In this document: piece after piece, positions 22,545 through 35,445 of the stretch | Position numbering within the stretch: position 1 is the first letter of the stretch | How the letters are laid out: every line of letters starts with the position of its first letter | Origin: Syncephalis fuscata | Lineage: Eukaryota > Zoopagomycota > Zoopagomycetes > Zoopagales > Piptocephalidaceae | Assembly (NCBI GenBank): GCA_025786725.1 | Contig: JAHLTZ010000004.1 | Span: 434,001-498,000 of the forward strand | Length of the DNA stretch: 64,000 nt | Direction: 5' to 3' | Position numbers and translations under genes: made by a program | Notes under the pieces: generated by a model | Told to the model about the DNA's origin: nothing | Databases searched by the model: none | Seen by the model: the letters and a program-made list of their open reading frames with translations, nothing else

Positions 22545-24941
22545 TTACAAGTCTGCAAGAGCAGATTGCAATCCGTCCAAAATGCTAACGACACCGTATG
22601 CCCCGGCATCAACTTCATTCACGTGCTCCAAATTTCCTACATATGTAGCGCGGCCCAATTTTGGCTGCATCGTTATAGTTGCATCCATGCCTTGACGAGC
22701 TGCATCAACTGCCTTAGATAGTGTTGCTCCTTGGTCAAACTCTTCGACAAATGGTATCAACGCGTCTAACATTGTACGATCGCCTTTTCTAGCAGCTGTA
22801 TAGCGCTGGAGTTGTTGCAAAGCCACCTTTTGTATTTATCTGTGTTAGCATACTAGACATGGCCACATTGGCTGCCGTCAATACTTACACTAGCTGCTGA
22901 TTGCCATGATTTTTTATCAGATGTAGTAGATGATGCAAAATATGTTGCCAGCGCATTGAAATATATACTAAATAAAGTTATGGGCAATGGTATGTTTGAT
23001 TAAAACTTTTATACAACGCAATAATTCTAGTTACCAATACAGTGCCCCTGATGTGCCACCCATTGAATCCTCGAGTATATCGGCAATGCCAATGGCAAGT
23101 TTATCCAAAGGAGCAAGGGACAGAGTACTGGCATCAAGTGCCGATAGGATGGCTGATCAATGCAACGGTTAATATGCGTTATTAATGAATTTAAACCTAC
23201 CATTGGCGCCACTTTTCAATGTATGACCACAGTCGCCGTCTCCTGTAATTGTATCCAAACGGGTGATCTCTGGTTCCGCGTTGATAACAGATTCGCATGC
23301 TTTTCGAATGACCTTTGCAATTAGCGGATTATCTCCAACTTTTTCACGATTATTAAACTACCGATGCACATATCTGCATTCTTACCGTTGTTATCGACAA
23401 CCTTTGTATTTTTGGAACTATCAGTAAAGCTGTACAGCACGTTTTTGTTATATCCAGCTGCGTGCAGCCAGCCAGTGGCATGATTAGGAGCATCCAAAAG
23501 GCCAAGTAGCTGCGCTTCGCTATTTGAATCTCCCAGCCGGAATAAGGTGATTGAGACTCCAGGTGTATTAAGTGCCGTTATTATAGGCCCACTATAAATT
23601 CTTTTTACCGACAATCCTTTTTGTTCTAACTAAAATTCAATAAAGCGTACACTGCTGCTTTAACTATCAGCTGCTGCTTACCAGCCAGTTCCACAACATC
23701 GTTGGTAAAAGCAGATAACTCTAGTACCGAAGTGCCTCCCAAGTTATTAACAAGCACTACAACACTATCCTTATTTTCTTTAGACCACGATACAAATGCA
23801 CGGTCAGAATCAGTTTCCTCGGTTGCCGTCACCATTGCCAGCATACGCTAGGCAAGTTAGCGCGATGGAAGTAAAGGGATTACTTCGCAGCCAGGTTCAC
23901 CGTGAATACCTTTAATTGCAATCAGTACTAATGACCGTCTTACTTTTATCTAACAGCACATACCCATACCAAGCTCGATTTCATTTGGCTTTAGCTTTCT
24001 TGCGTTTGAGTTGTCGGCACCCGGAACATAACACGGCTCTAGAGCAACTCCTACCGTGCTTAAATTAGATATAACATTTTTTGCTGTAGCTAGGATGGTG
24101 TCTAACAGTTCACTACATAGCAAAATATAAATTATTGAAACATATTGCAGCTAAAAACACTGACCCGCGAGCAGCAAGCGCACCAACAATCTTATGGACC
24201 ACTATCGCACCTGCAAGTCCTCGTCTTCCTACCAGGCCGCCCTTTGCCTTGCCAACGGCACAATCGTCGCCCACTACTACCATTTCAACACGAATGCCTT
24301 CGGCGACAGCACGCTCACGTGCTAGACCAAAATTTAACACATCTCCTGTGTAGTTCTTTACCACTAGCAGCGTGCCATGAGGCGATTGGCACAGACGAAT
24401 AGCCGCTAATATTTGTCGCGGAGAAGGGGATGCAAATAGATTACCACTAACTGCAGCACTTAGCATGCCATTGCCAACATAGCCTATAGCTGTTGGTTCA
24501 TGACCCGCGCCACCTAAAATGATTGTGATATCAGTTACAGTTGTCTTTGGCGCAACGCAGTTTAAAACACAAATTATATCACTTACCGCCGGAAATAACC
24601 GTACTTGTTTTTCGCGTACAGAATCAATATCTCGACAAATAACAACTAATGTTTTATCAGTGATGCATTTGTGATTATCAATAGAATCATTGATTCTTAC
24701 TTTTGTGCTGTTTCACAAGTTGTAAGTGCGGATGAGCTAAAACATAACCATGAATGGCCTCATCAACTAGCTACTTATTGCTTAATACATTGATGCGTGC
24801 GTTTGCCATTGTTTAAATCTACCTTTTCCCGTTCGTTAATGATATGCTTTTGAGAAGCAGCTGTATATACACAATATAAACATCAGTATAGACAACATCA
24901 TGTTATACATCAAGCATACCTTTGCTATCTACTGATGCCAT
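22545..24941 (-). CDS. DAK1: Dihydroxyacetone (glycerone) kinase, ATP-dependent single-chain type
   Basis: Phosphorylates dihydroxyacetone (and glyceraldehyde) with ATP in the cytosol, for glycerol and methylglyoxal-related detoxification metabolism. About eleven short exons give a DhaK domain then a DhaL domain. DhaK landmarks are [65 protein letters not shown] and LVNNLGGTS. DhaL landmarks are the nucleotide-binding [19 protein letters not shown] and GRATYVGN with DAGAYG near the end. The N-terminus is MASVDSKAAS, start 24941. Two oddities: one base is missing just before the GGAGHEP motif (near 24597), and at about 23845-23885 the loop after GEPGC holds two in-frame stops. That segment could be a 36-base intron (GTAATC to CCTAG with a GCTAAC branch site) or more lost bases, since related kinases code through it. 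Confidence 0.92.
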
Positions 24942-25830
24942 AATAATCAGAATAGATGTATTTCTAACAAGGATACTTTTTAAATAAAACAACGACAGAA
25001 GTGCTGAAAAAGATTTAAAAGGCAAAAGGCGTTGGGTATCGGTCTTATACGGTGCAATTGTTACACGAAACAACAGCAAGCACATACACGTCATACTAGT
25101 TATTGCACCCTGTTTGCGTGTTTCAATATATTTAACCAATTTCTTTATTCGTTAGTGTATGAAGAACAAAACGTTCCATAGCTCAAATAAACCGTCGGTC
25201 AGTTTTTAATACTGAAAAGTGAATCAATCAGTCTTAATTAATTTGCACTATTCTCAATATTAAAATAGATATTAAATAGTATTTCTGTTACTTACAATAA
25301 AATATAATAAATAAATGTTAATCCATATTATTGTTGCTGTAAAGTATTCAAAGCATTATAATTTGATATTTAATGTCACTCACCATCCATCATGTTCAAT
25401 GGAAAGAATATTTAATTTAAATGTATGAATATTATTAAATGTAGTCATTTGGCCACCAAATTACATTAAATTAGTAATAGTTTAAGCAATAATATTTATT
25501 ATTACCCAGTGCTATACTCAATAAAACAAATATGTAGTTTATTTACGCAAATGCTATTAAATTTAATCATTTAACCATTAAATCATACTAAATGGGTAAC
25601 AAGTTAATGTTAAAAATGAATAAATAACATGGTACATATTGGTTCAATAAATAAAACGAGTGATACAAGCCAAAGTTTATAAATGATAAAGCTAACGTCA
25701 AATGAATAATAATATAATCAGCATCTTTGTCAAAAAGAATTTAGAGTAACTATTAAAGATAATGATAATGTGATTGCAAAACAAACATGAAAGCTGTGCT
25801 ATAAATAAGCATCAAAGAAATACGCAAATG
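24942..25830. other. Intergenic between kinase and acidic-protein genes
   Basis: AT-rich, without a gene. It contains the third copy of the short dispersed repeat. The leftmost part is the kinase promoter and leader. Confidence 0.4.
25341..25441 (+). repeat. Short dispersed repeat, copy 3 (longest)
   Basis: The left half matches the reverse complement of 8948-9015 and the right half matches 20600-20672, so this copy joins the two. Core sequences are TTGATATTTAATGTCACTCA and TTTAATTTAAATGTATGAAT. It has the size and AT content of a small non-autonomous element or a fragment of a larger repeat. Confidence 0.7.
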
Positions 25831-26702
25831 TTACAAAGTTTGTAATTCCATTACAGAAACTGAGTCATCGAACAAGCAAGCACCATCATCGTCTTCGTCG
25901 TTGTCATCATTGTCACCATCTTCGCTATAACTGTTGCTATCATCATTCTTGTGATCGATACCATTATCATGTTTATGGCTATCGTTGTGTTGCTGTTTAG
26001 AATTATTTCCATTGGTTTGATACTGATTAATTTTAGTGGTTATTGGCGATGACTTTGATGCCAGTGTTATAAATGGCATCCATAGTAGGCCGCGTGCCAT
26101 CATACCAAACCAGCCATTCGAATGATGATACTTGCGTGCTAGCTGTTTTTGTTGCAGTTGTTTGTCTCGATCAGTGTTGGGCACAGTATCATTATCTTTT
26201 GACGATGGTATAGGCTCATTGAGTGCCATGGCCGTTTGTACGTAGGGCAGTATCGACTCGATTGATTCGTTAGCCGGTGTCAGTAGACCGCTGACATTGC
26301 TTTGTCCATCTGTGTCTTCTGTATCACAGGATGATAGACTTAGATCACCTGTCTCTTCTTCTGTCTCCTTTGGCTTGTCGAAAATGCAGATGGACATTGG
26401 CACTTCAATTGTAGCGGCATCTGCATCGGAATTGTTATGTCGTCTGTATTGTTAGAAATACAAATATAGTTCATTAGATGGACTATTATTATCAAACATA
26501 CTATGATAACACAGTATACTAACCGAAAATGCCAAGTGTTATGTAATGGCTTTGAGTTGGAAAACTTCTTTGGTGTGGTTGAAGTAACACTACTGCTATA
26601 GCTACTGGTATCCCAGTGCTCTGGTGCATCAGTATACGTACCCCAGTCTACCAACGACCGGTGCTGAGACTGAGATATTGTGGTGGCTTTAGCCGAGTAC
26701 AT
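25831..26702 (-). CDS. Unknown acidic, low-complexity protein
   Basis: Two exons (26702-26524 and 26443-25831) join in frame to about 263 residues. The N-terminal 60 residues are Ser/Thr-rich. The middle has VPMSICIFDKPKETEEETGD and a more ordered stretch, HHSNGWFGMMARGLLWMPF (about residues 160-178), that could be an amphipathic or hydrophobic patch. The C-terminus is Asn/His/Asp-rich with an acidic run (DGDNDDNDEDDDG) and ends VSVMELQTL. No family is recognised. The start at 26702 follows a good leader-intron acceptor. A regulatory or scaffold role would be speculation. Confidence 0.6.
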
Positions 26703-26726
26703 GGTACCGTAGGTGGAAAGTGCAAG

Positions 26727-27165
26727 CTACAAAATGATGGTGTGTTAATTTAATGGCAATAATGGTCGAGCAAATCAAATAATGAACAAGCAACTGTAAA
26801 GTTTGATATGTAAATGGACGTGGACGTGGACGTATGTGCGTGCGTGCGTGAGAAAGAGTACGGAAAATCAAGGGATAGTCTGTTCTTTTCAGCCTTGTAG
26901 TTAACAGAAGAAGGCTTGAAAACCAATCCAATCGCGCAGATATCCGGTATCTTACCGTATCGCGGACAAGCAGCGCGTTAATGTTTTTAAACGAAGCAAA
27001 TAAAATGATTGAATTCAGCAAATAAGCACTTATGATTAATGGTTTGCAATATTGTCTAATAGTAGTCGTTGATATTAATTGTTAGCAATAGTGGATGTTG
27101 ATATGTAGTGAGTGACCAAGACAAGCGGAAAGCAATATCTTGGCCACGGGGCAAAAAGCGCTTAC
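26727..27165 (-). other. Probable 5' UTR intron of the acidic-protein gene
   Basis: On the minus strand, a donor GTAAGC at 27165 and an acceptor TTTTGTAG ending at 26727 lie 24 bases before the ATG. At about 440 bases it is much longer than the coding introns. Inferred from splice consensus. Confidence 0.45.
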
Positions 27166-27776
27166 CTATACGTAAGAAGCAAGCGGCAAAACGAATTGAT
27201 ATACGAAAGAAAGCTATTAGGTTAAGATGAAAAAATTGGCCTTTAGACAGTAAGAATAAAATGGGCCTTTATGAATGCAGATGGACATGTCCGCTAGATG
27301 TAGCGACAGAGACAGCCGCGTGATCATTGCACATCAAATACATCCTAATCAATCTAACAGGTAGTAACACTACTGACAAGCGTGTAACTACGACCATCAT
27401 TGTTAGTTAAAACAAGCATTTACATTTGTACGCACATTGACTATATAAATAAACGTCATTATTATTTAAAAGATACATTAATAGATCCTTATACGGACCG
27501 AACAAAGGCAATTAATGGCTTAAAAAAGCAAGAGAGTGCATGGTGTTAGAGTGTGTCATAGAGGAGGGCAACAGGCGAATAGCCAAAGAATGTACGTATG
27601 TTGATAGGTTGTCGCGTTGTATTGTGTGTGTGTGTTGTTTTTTATCTAAGCACAGAAGAAGAAAGGAAAATGAAGTGACAAATGCGTGCAGATGATTAAA
27701 GGCGAGAACTGCAGCAATAGCAGCAGCAATAGCAGCGGTAGCAGCAGTGTGACGATGGGTGTGCAGCAGTTCTTGT

Positions 27777-30264
27777 TTAGTCAAGACGTCCAACGAGCTC
27801 GGCATGCAAGTTATTCTGGTTATAATCAAGTGTCATTTCGTAGCCACCAACACGCACCACAATATTGGCTTTAATGTCGACAAATAGCTTGCCACCCAGT
27901 ACGGCAAACGCAGCCTTGATTGTGTCCCAGTTAAGGGCAAAACCAACAGTGATGGGCGGTGATTTGGAGACAGCCTTGGGTGCTAGCATAATTGGATTGG
28001 ACGATAAATCTTGGTTAAGATCACCTAGCGATGCACCTTTATAGAACATTTTAACGTTCATACGGATTACGGCAATGGGTGCATCAAGTGGATTAAACAT
28101 ATCAACCTGTCCTTTAGCCTTACGTGTAAAGACCGTAGCAAAGTCAATAGCAACGCGCGTTGCTCGAATCATAGTAACGCCGTGCATAGCTGGCATTTTG
28201 GTTTTCATACGAATAGCCCCAAGTGCTTGTTGAAGTGATGCAATGTTGGTTGATTGGGCGTATCCAGAAATACCAATGTCGTTTTCAACACCAGCCACAT
28301 AGTCGCTCATCATGCGTTGGCCAGCCGCGCGTGCCGCTGCAGTTTGTGGCATGAAATAGACGGTGCTATGGACAACATTCTCTTTTGGCTTAAGACGCAT
28401 ATCGGGTATCTTTACTCGGCCAATAAGCTGACCAGAGAAGTAGAGTTGGAAAAAGACATCACCGCACGACATTGATAAATCCGCTGGATTGCCAATCGTC
28501 ACGGTAAGTTGAATTTCAAGATATTCAGCCGTGCCGCCTTTAACGATGATTTCGTTAACGGTAATAGGAATGGTGGCAAGGCCTTCAAACCCTTTAATTG
28601 AGATGGATTCGTCGAATTTAACACCTCGAATGGTAAGATCGCCAATAGCGGTACCAACAATGGCGACGGCATTACCGCGCATATTCATTGATTTGCCAGG
28701 ACCCATAGTCAAATCATGAACAAATTGGCTAAATTGTGCATGCTGACTACTAATAACACTCATGGGCACACCGTTAATGCCAGTTTTCATAATGCCACTG
28801 GCAGATGTGCCTGATGCATCGGTCAATGGTACATTCATCGTGGCCATTTCCACGCCACCCTCAATAACCGTCACATCCTGCGAGATCTTTTTCATCTCAA
28901 TAGGAAATCCAAATGGCATTTTGAAACGAGCCAGAACATTGGGTGCAGATGTACGCGGCGACCATGCTTCAGCTGCGGTAAATCCATACCCATAGGGCCA
29001 AGTTCAAGACTTTGAATAAATTTCATGCTACTAGTTCCATCAAATACAATATCGAGTGTTGTGCCTGCAAAGCCACGCTGAAGCCAGCTAATTGGCTTCG
29101 ACTGTGCATTGGGACGTACTTCAACGCCGACGACTTTAGTTTTTGATGGTTTGCCCGTGATATAGTTACTTAACATGCCACTAAGATTATCACGATCCTC
29201 AGCACGTGGTTGTGGCAATAGTCGACCTTGCATGGCCATTTGGTTTGTACCTGGTGTGACTTTAACACCTGTCACATTGGCTGATACAATACGTAGGTCA
29301 TTGTAGAAGATGTCGAATGTTAAATCGCCCAAGTCAATACCAAATGGCGATGGATTATCCATTGAAGCATCGGCGTTCATAGCAATACCGCCAAGCGCAT
29401 GGTTGGATGGCAAGTCGAAAGATTTTAATTTAACATTAGGGAAATTCTGCATGCCTAAATACTGTGTTAATCTACTGTAGTACAATACCGAATTGTTGGG
29501 TTCATCAATTACTCACCTTTAAGCGTAATGTCTTTTTCCAATTTAATGCCGTCGAGTGTAATTCCCATGGCACGAGCACGCGCTTCACCTTTAATTGACC
29601 AGGTGAATTCGGATTTGCGCATCATGACTTTGGCAAAATCACCAAAACCTTCCTTGTTGGTAACTTCAAAAGTAAGAGAAGAATCGATGGTAGCACCCAC
29701 ACCGGCTTTAGTAACTAGCGGGTCCATGGCCATACGACCCAGCTCAACTCCTTCGTAATAAAGCCGAACCTTGTCCTTGATTTCAATCTGAGCGTCAAAT
29801 GGACCAGTGTCCGTTACCATACCGGCCATCTGCATGGTAAAATAGTCTTCCTGTGGATTGGTAATATTGGCCGAGGTGATGGACATTTTGGCTGCACTAA
29901 CGGCCGCCTGCGCAATGGCCGGCACAATAACGAAAATTAACACTGGAATAAAGATGGCCATAAATATAAGCGTGATGAGACAGCAAATGCACAGACACAT
30001 TCGACGGCGTGTTTTGAAAAAGCCTTGTACGCCCTTCTTTTTCTGCACATCTGTACCATCACGATCGACGTTGTATTCCGAGTTTGCATATTCTGATCGT
30101 ACAGTGCGATTAGCAGCATAAGGGTCGTATTCATAGCCAGTCAAATCGTAATGGTTTCCATTATTATAGGCTGGCGATGGTTGTCGGATTTCTGTCATAT
30201 CGTGCCGAATAGCATGTGCAGCAGCAAAATTGCGTTCATTATTTGCTGTAGCCATGATTTGCAA
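27777..30264 (-). CDS. DUF3712 (LEA-like) single-pass membrane protein
   Basis: The start is at 30264 or, more likely, 30255 (MATANNERN). Exon 1 runs to 29517 and exon 2 from 29454 to 27777. A polar N-terminus of about 85 residues precedes a Cys-rich, strongly hydrophobic helix (MCLCICCLITLIFMAIFIPV). The long remainder is built of repeated beta-rich modules with the DUF3712 look, for example SIKGFEGLATIPITVNEI and LYFSGQLIGRVKIPDMRLK. The topology suggests a short cytosolic tail and a large extracytoplasmic part, possibly lipid- or wall-facing; function is unknown in this family. The frame is broken once near 28986: the reading passes from GPMGMDL to TAAEAWSPRTSAPN one frame over, which a missing T in a short T run (the expected Asp-Phe codons) explains. 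The protein is about 825 residues if that is corrected. Confidence 0.8.
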
Positions 30265-31708
30265 TTAATGGCACTAATAAAGTAAAATGGAGAATAGAAA
30301 TAGTCGTAAGTGTTCTAGCGTACTAATAAGACAGCAAGAATTAAAGGGTAGCTTGAAGGAGGACAGAATAATGCGTACAAATGTTCATTAACTTTGTGCG
30401 CGATACTAATATTAATTAAAAAGACACTGGCGTAAAGTAAAAAAAAAGTCCTAGTAACTACTATTGTTGTTATTTACCAAGGCTAAATATAAACGATGTT
30501 TTTTTAAAAAATATTACTACCGACTACCACGTTATCGTAAATTCAATCGTACCTGGGTCGCGTTAGAAATTCGTAAAAAGAATAAGTCGTTGCAGTATTA
30601 AAATTAATAAAAGTTGTAGGATTTTTAACCGAAGGATGTAACAATTGAGTGACTGAAGCACAGCTACACAAAAGGCAAGGAATAGGCGGAGTGATGAATA
30701 GGCAGAAACAGAAGCACAAGCGGCAAGCGGAAGACGGAACGGAGCACTGGGGCCAAACAAGCCGGTTATTCAACTATTGGGCCTTTAATTTGACGATTCT
30801 AAAGTAAAAGAAATTTTGTAAATGCTGTTGCTAAGAGAAAGAGAATGCACAGAAGCAAAAGCTTGACTTTATTGTTTCGATATCAACGGTCATTTTACTA
30901 AATTAAAAAGCCAGCAAATCGGAGCTGGAAATGTATACTTTTATGCCGATTGGAAAAAAGCATCAACTATTTAGTAACGCGTTTTTGACATCCATATTAG
31001 TTTGAAGACCACGTGGATTAAGCTCTGAATGGTCAATAAGTATGATGGTGATAATATATGAATAGGCGACAGTTTTTCTTATTTGAAGAAATGACGGGTT
31101 CAGCAACATCAGGTGATGTTTACAAGGAAGAGAAATTCAACCAATGGCAAATAACGCTGCCGTTCTATTTGAATGCGGCTACACCACCTCTAATAAAACG
31201 TAACATTTAACTGAAATATTAGTGGCTTTATTATTGTTATTCGCACAAGACTGTTTATGGCTTGAGTTGTAGAATTTGTACATTCGACTATTGTACAAAA
31301 GCTACATGCCATCCATTATTGCAGCAGACGATAAGCACTATTTAATTATGAATTTATTAGCGTGCTATATAAATAGCTACTCGTATTTAATGATAATTAA
31401 TCGTTATTTTTAAATTACATATAAATATCAATAGAGCAAATTAAGAGTTGTAAATTTATACAAATGGTACTTTATGATGCAATGTACAACATCACTCGAT
31501 TAATGTGATGGTGATAAACTGTATAATTTTATTCACTATTTAATTTTATGTTAAAACTATCGAACCATGCTGACAAATGCAGCTAATTGCCTATCTACGT
31601 CATATCCAACAAGGAAAATATCAGGGAATAGCTTAGTAACCAACTGCTTACTTTTTTCTTGTATCGACTACTGTGATTGCGCTAACTCCACGCTGCTTTA
31701 TTCATACG
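30265..31708. other. Divergent promoter region with probable leader intron
   Basis: Lies between the divergently transcribed DUF3712 and GCLM genes. On the minus strand a donor GTACGA at 30552 and an acceptor TTATTAG ending at 30274 could bound a 5' UTR intron of the DUF3712 gene. The rest is AT-rich with purine/pyrimidine strand bias near 30600-30760. No further gene is seen. Confidence 0.4.
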
Positions 31709-33022
31709 ATGACTTCGTTAACGGCCACTGAGACGTATCAAACGCTTGTGCTAGAAACGGGCAATTTGATGCATACGAATGTAGCCGGTATTCTTAATAG
31801 TGCCTTTAAGCGATCACACGAAGAGGTAGCTTCATAATTGTTGTTTGACGTTTGAAACGACCTAGCTAAACAGGTTGCACACCATAGGTTTTGGCCGCTT
31901 TACGCGACACATTAGACATTGTGACCAAGACGAAGAGCATTACGTCGGCTAGTCCAGCCAATTTTGACGGCACTACACATACGCTAACTGTTGCACATCC
32001 AATATCCGCGCTTAACAACAGCGACGACGACGACAACACTACTCGTTATGCCAACACGGACGACAAGAATGATCTTGATCTAGTTGGTAAGGAGCACGAG
32101 TTACTTTGTTTGCTATTCACTATACATTCTAATGCCTACTATACAATAGCCAAACTGTTTTTATTTCCACAAGACGAAACGTCAGTCACGCTGGCGAGTG
32201 AACAAGTGGCTGCTGCTTTGCAATTGCTTAAAAAGCGTACACACCTCGAAAGTGTTGGCAGCTTTACGGTGGCATTCACTGGATTCAAGCTGGACGATGA
32301 CAACGAAGAGGATGAAGAAGTGGAGATGCAGTCTCAAGATGATCACTGGCCAGATATGACTTATTATCATGATATCTGGAAGGTAATTACAAGTTGAAAT
32401 ATCAATAATAAGAATATTTATTTATCATAATTGATATTATAATTATAATAATTAGGCATTAGAAGATGAATATAGCCGTGGAGTAATTAAAGCATTAGGC
32501 GTCTCTGAATTTACTGAAAAACGATTAGAGAAATTCCTTCCAGTAGTTAAGGTGTGTAGTTGCTAAACAATACCAAATTATTATAACAAAACTTATAATT
32601 TATCATTACAGACACCGCCCACTAGTAATCAAGTTAATTTAGCGGATTGTTGTGTCATGCCTCGCGCTCTTATTGCTTACTGTCGTGAACGTGGTATTGA
32701 ATTGGTCACACATAGTGATTCTGTTGGTAAGTTTATTAATATTTATAGTAATGTCACTTGCCAATTGCATTATATTTAGATATGTTTTCTACTAAAGAAT
32801 TGAAACAATTATTAAAACAATTTCCCTCTATTGATGGACACGAACCATCGGCTGACAAGTCTATTTCAGTACGCTGGCTACTTAAATTCTCGGTTATGGT
32901 AAAGTCTCGTGGTGTTCTTTGCGACAAAGGGTATGTGCACATAAATCAATCGTTTATAACACTGTATCGCTTATACATTTCATTCTGTAATTAGGTACAT
33001 TGTATTTGCCACTTGTAACTAA
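31709..33022 (+). CDS. GCLM: Glutamate-cysteine ligase regulatory (modifier) subunit
   Basis: Binds the catalytic subunit of glutamate-cysteine ligase and eases feedback inhibition in the first step of glutathione synthesis, in the cytosol. Six exons (31709-31825, 31888-32382, 32456-32551, 32612-32726, 32780-32930, 32995-33022) give 333 residues with no frame break. The family is an aldo-keto-reductase-like fold. Landmarks are KLFLFPQDETSV, the NQVNLADCCVMPRALIAYCR block, GIELVTHSDS and the C-terminal WLLKFSVMVKSRGVLCDKGY. An Asp/Glu-rich insert sits near residues 70-85 and another near 185-200. The gene converges on eIF2-alpha with only 83 bases between the stops. Confidence 0.87.
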
Positions 33023-33105
33023 TCCCTTTTTTTAACTGATGCAAAGCAATTCATTCTTTTATGTATCTTTTTGTGTCACAAGATCGAGTAAAAAAATATT
33101 GCCAT

Positions 33106-34425
33106 TTAAGCCTCATCATCTGACGACGCTTCGTCGCCCGATACTTCCGCATTCTCTCGTTCGACGCGTGCCATCAATTCGGCCAATTCGAGATCGTCTG
33201 TCTCGCTGACTGCCTTTGGCTTCATCTTTACGTTCAAAGCGCCCTTGGCAGCTACAATATTTTCTTGCACCTTAACAATAGCTTGTTCTAATAGTTCAAT
33301 GCCTGCTTTCTTATCCAATGACGTGGTCAACATGACATAAAGTGGTGGGGCTACCAATTTGACCTAGTATTGAGCGTATTAGTATTAAGTGGCATTGTTC
33401 TATTCATCGGTATACCTTGACATCTCCATTTTCATTTGAGCATTTCTCAGCTTCTTTTAGTGCACGCTTAATAGCATCGATACCTTCATAACCAAAACAT
33501 GTTACTTCAACATCTACCAGAATATGATTAGTTATATTTCAATCATTAATATACCACTCTTATACATATATATATATAAATATAAATTTATAGTTGCTTA
33601 TTATTTACCTGCACGAATCTTGACTGGTTGTGGTGTAAGACGACGACGAATACTGGCCAATAGTTCAGTACGTACTTCATCAGTCATTTCCAATCCTTCA
33701 AGAACTGTATCTGGATCACTAAATAGTAATAATGGTAATAAATAATAGCAATAAATAATAGTAATAAATATAAATAAACTATACTAATGTTTTAGTTATT
33801 ATACAACTTACTTGATTACCATCTTAAATGCATCATAAGCATGTCCATACTTGCGATAAAGGGGCCAGCCAATTGATTTGTACAGATCTTCCAATGGCAT
33901 ATCCAACTTTTCAGCAATATAACGCAAAATACTATGCACCTATACATCATACATCAAATCCATTCATGGTTATTACTAATATTACTATTATTATACAGCT
34001 CTACTTACCGCCTTTGATTTGTTATATTTCTCTTCGCACTTGATAATATCCTCTGGCGCAACACGACGCTTTGAAAGATCAATATAACCTATAATATAAA
34101 TAAATAACGCAATAAACATGACAAAGTTTAGTTTAACAAGTACACAAGTGCCGTTTATTAAGCATATAGATTACTTACCCTTCTCCTTGTCTACACGCAA
34201 TACGACAACAACTTCATTACGGCCAATACGAATCAGCTTCTGAATACTACGAATACGTCTACGGGACAGCTCTGACAGCAAGATCATGCCATCGGCGTTA
34301 TCATACTCAAGTAGATGAACATTGGCACCCATTTCGGCAATATCGCGCACATTGACCATAACAACATCTTCCACTTCAGGGAAGCGGTTCTCGTAGAAGC
34401 GACAACGGAACTTTGGATTCGACAT
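33106..34425 (-). CDS. SUI2: Translation initiation factor eIF2 alpha subunit
   Basis: Subunit of the eIF2 GTPase that delivers initiator tRNA to the 40S ribosome, and the target of stress kinases. Six exons (34425-34179, 34088-34009, 33939-33812, 33718-33609, 33513-33416, 33363-33106) give 306 residues, intact. The N-terminal S1 domain runs from about residue 16 to 88 and carries the regulatory loop [12 protein letters not shown], where the serine before RRR (about residue 54) is the known phosphorylation site. The helical domain contains [16 protein letters not shown], and the alpha/beta domain contains [13 protein letters not shown]. The C-terminus is acidic ([10 protein letters not shown]), typical of the family. 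Presence of the phospho-site loop implies an integrated stress response in this organism. Confidence 0.95.
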
Positions 34426-35445
34426 GTTGTTGTTGTTATGTGTGTGTAGACTGGTCGAGTTTCAACAGATCGGAAAGGATCAAACAGCAACTACACTGTA
34501 GACAAAAAAACAGATACTTTAACACCTACAACGATGTCGGCACTGGCGCGTGCAAGAGAAAAGATAGTTTGAGTGGTAATGAATCAATGGTTGGCTGATT
34601 GGCTGGTTAATTTAAAACTATTATAATTAAAACTGGCACATTAAACATGGATCCATATGACGGCTAATTAATATTTTGAAATTCGGTGATATCATATTTA
34701 AAATTATCACAGTCCTTTCATCGATCATGAAAACAAACGCACACGCACAGATATATTAATTGGAAGGAGAAGAAGTAGTAGGAGCGTAAAAGGTAGTAAA
34801 AGGTAAAAGAGCAAGAGATAGAAACGAATAAGGCGGTAGTAGTAGTAGTAGTAGTAGTAGTGGGGAGAGAAAGAGTAGAGTGTGGATGAAGGGAAAGTAA
34901 GGAAATCAAGCTTGAAAATAGTAGCGATAGCAGTGATAGTAACAGAGTAAGTATAGAAGAAGGCAGAGACACAACTTGTACTTGCAGACTGTACGCTTGT
35001 ACATGCCCAACTACATACGCACAAATAAAAAGAAAGAAAGAAATGACAAGGTTTACACCTTTAGGATAAACAACAAACGCACATGCACATAGATAATAAT
35101 TAAATTCCAATATACTAAAAATAATGCTAACGATACCAATACTTCTGTGACACTACTAATAGCAATGCCAATGGTCAAAAGTACACATCATTATAATGAT
35201 CTTTATCGCTACTAAGTAATAAATAGCGACGGCGACGACAACAGCCGAATTAAATTGAACTAATAAAAACGATACTATGGGCACAGTAAAATGTCGATTA
35301 CTATCCTAGGCAATGTCTGACTATGTGTCTACATCATAGGGACGAGTAATTACCATCACCACCATCGCAACTATCATCGTTGTTAATGATGATAATCATA
35401 TTAGCAAGCATAACAACAATAACAATAACAACAGCAACAACAGTT
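34426..35445. other. Intergenic with (TAG)n microsatellite
   Basis: Lies between the eIF2-alpha start and the G-alpha 1 stop. A GTA/TAG trinucleotide run sits at about 34835-34860. The surrounding plus strand is purine-rich to about 34980. Open frames here are low-complexity by-products of the repeats. No gene is seen. Confidence 0.45.

Noticed and set aside
28254-28995. Plus-strand frames opposite the DUF3712 gene
   Set aside because: Antisense shadows; the minus strand carries the conserved repeated domain.
34718-35110. Open frames of 130 and 99 codons on the minus strand, rich in Leu/Ser/Thr/Tyr runs
   Set aside because: They are produced by a (TAG)n microsatellite and purine-rich strand bias; no splice, signal or family support.
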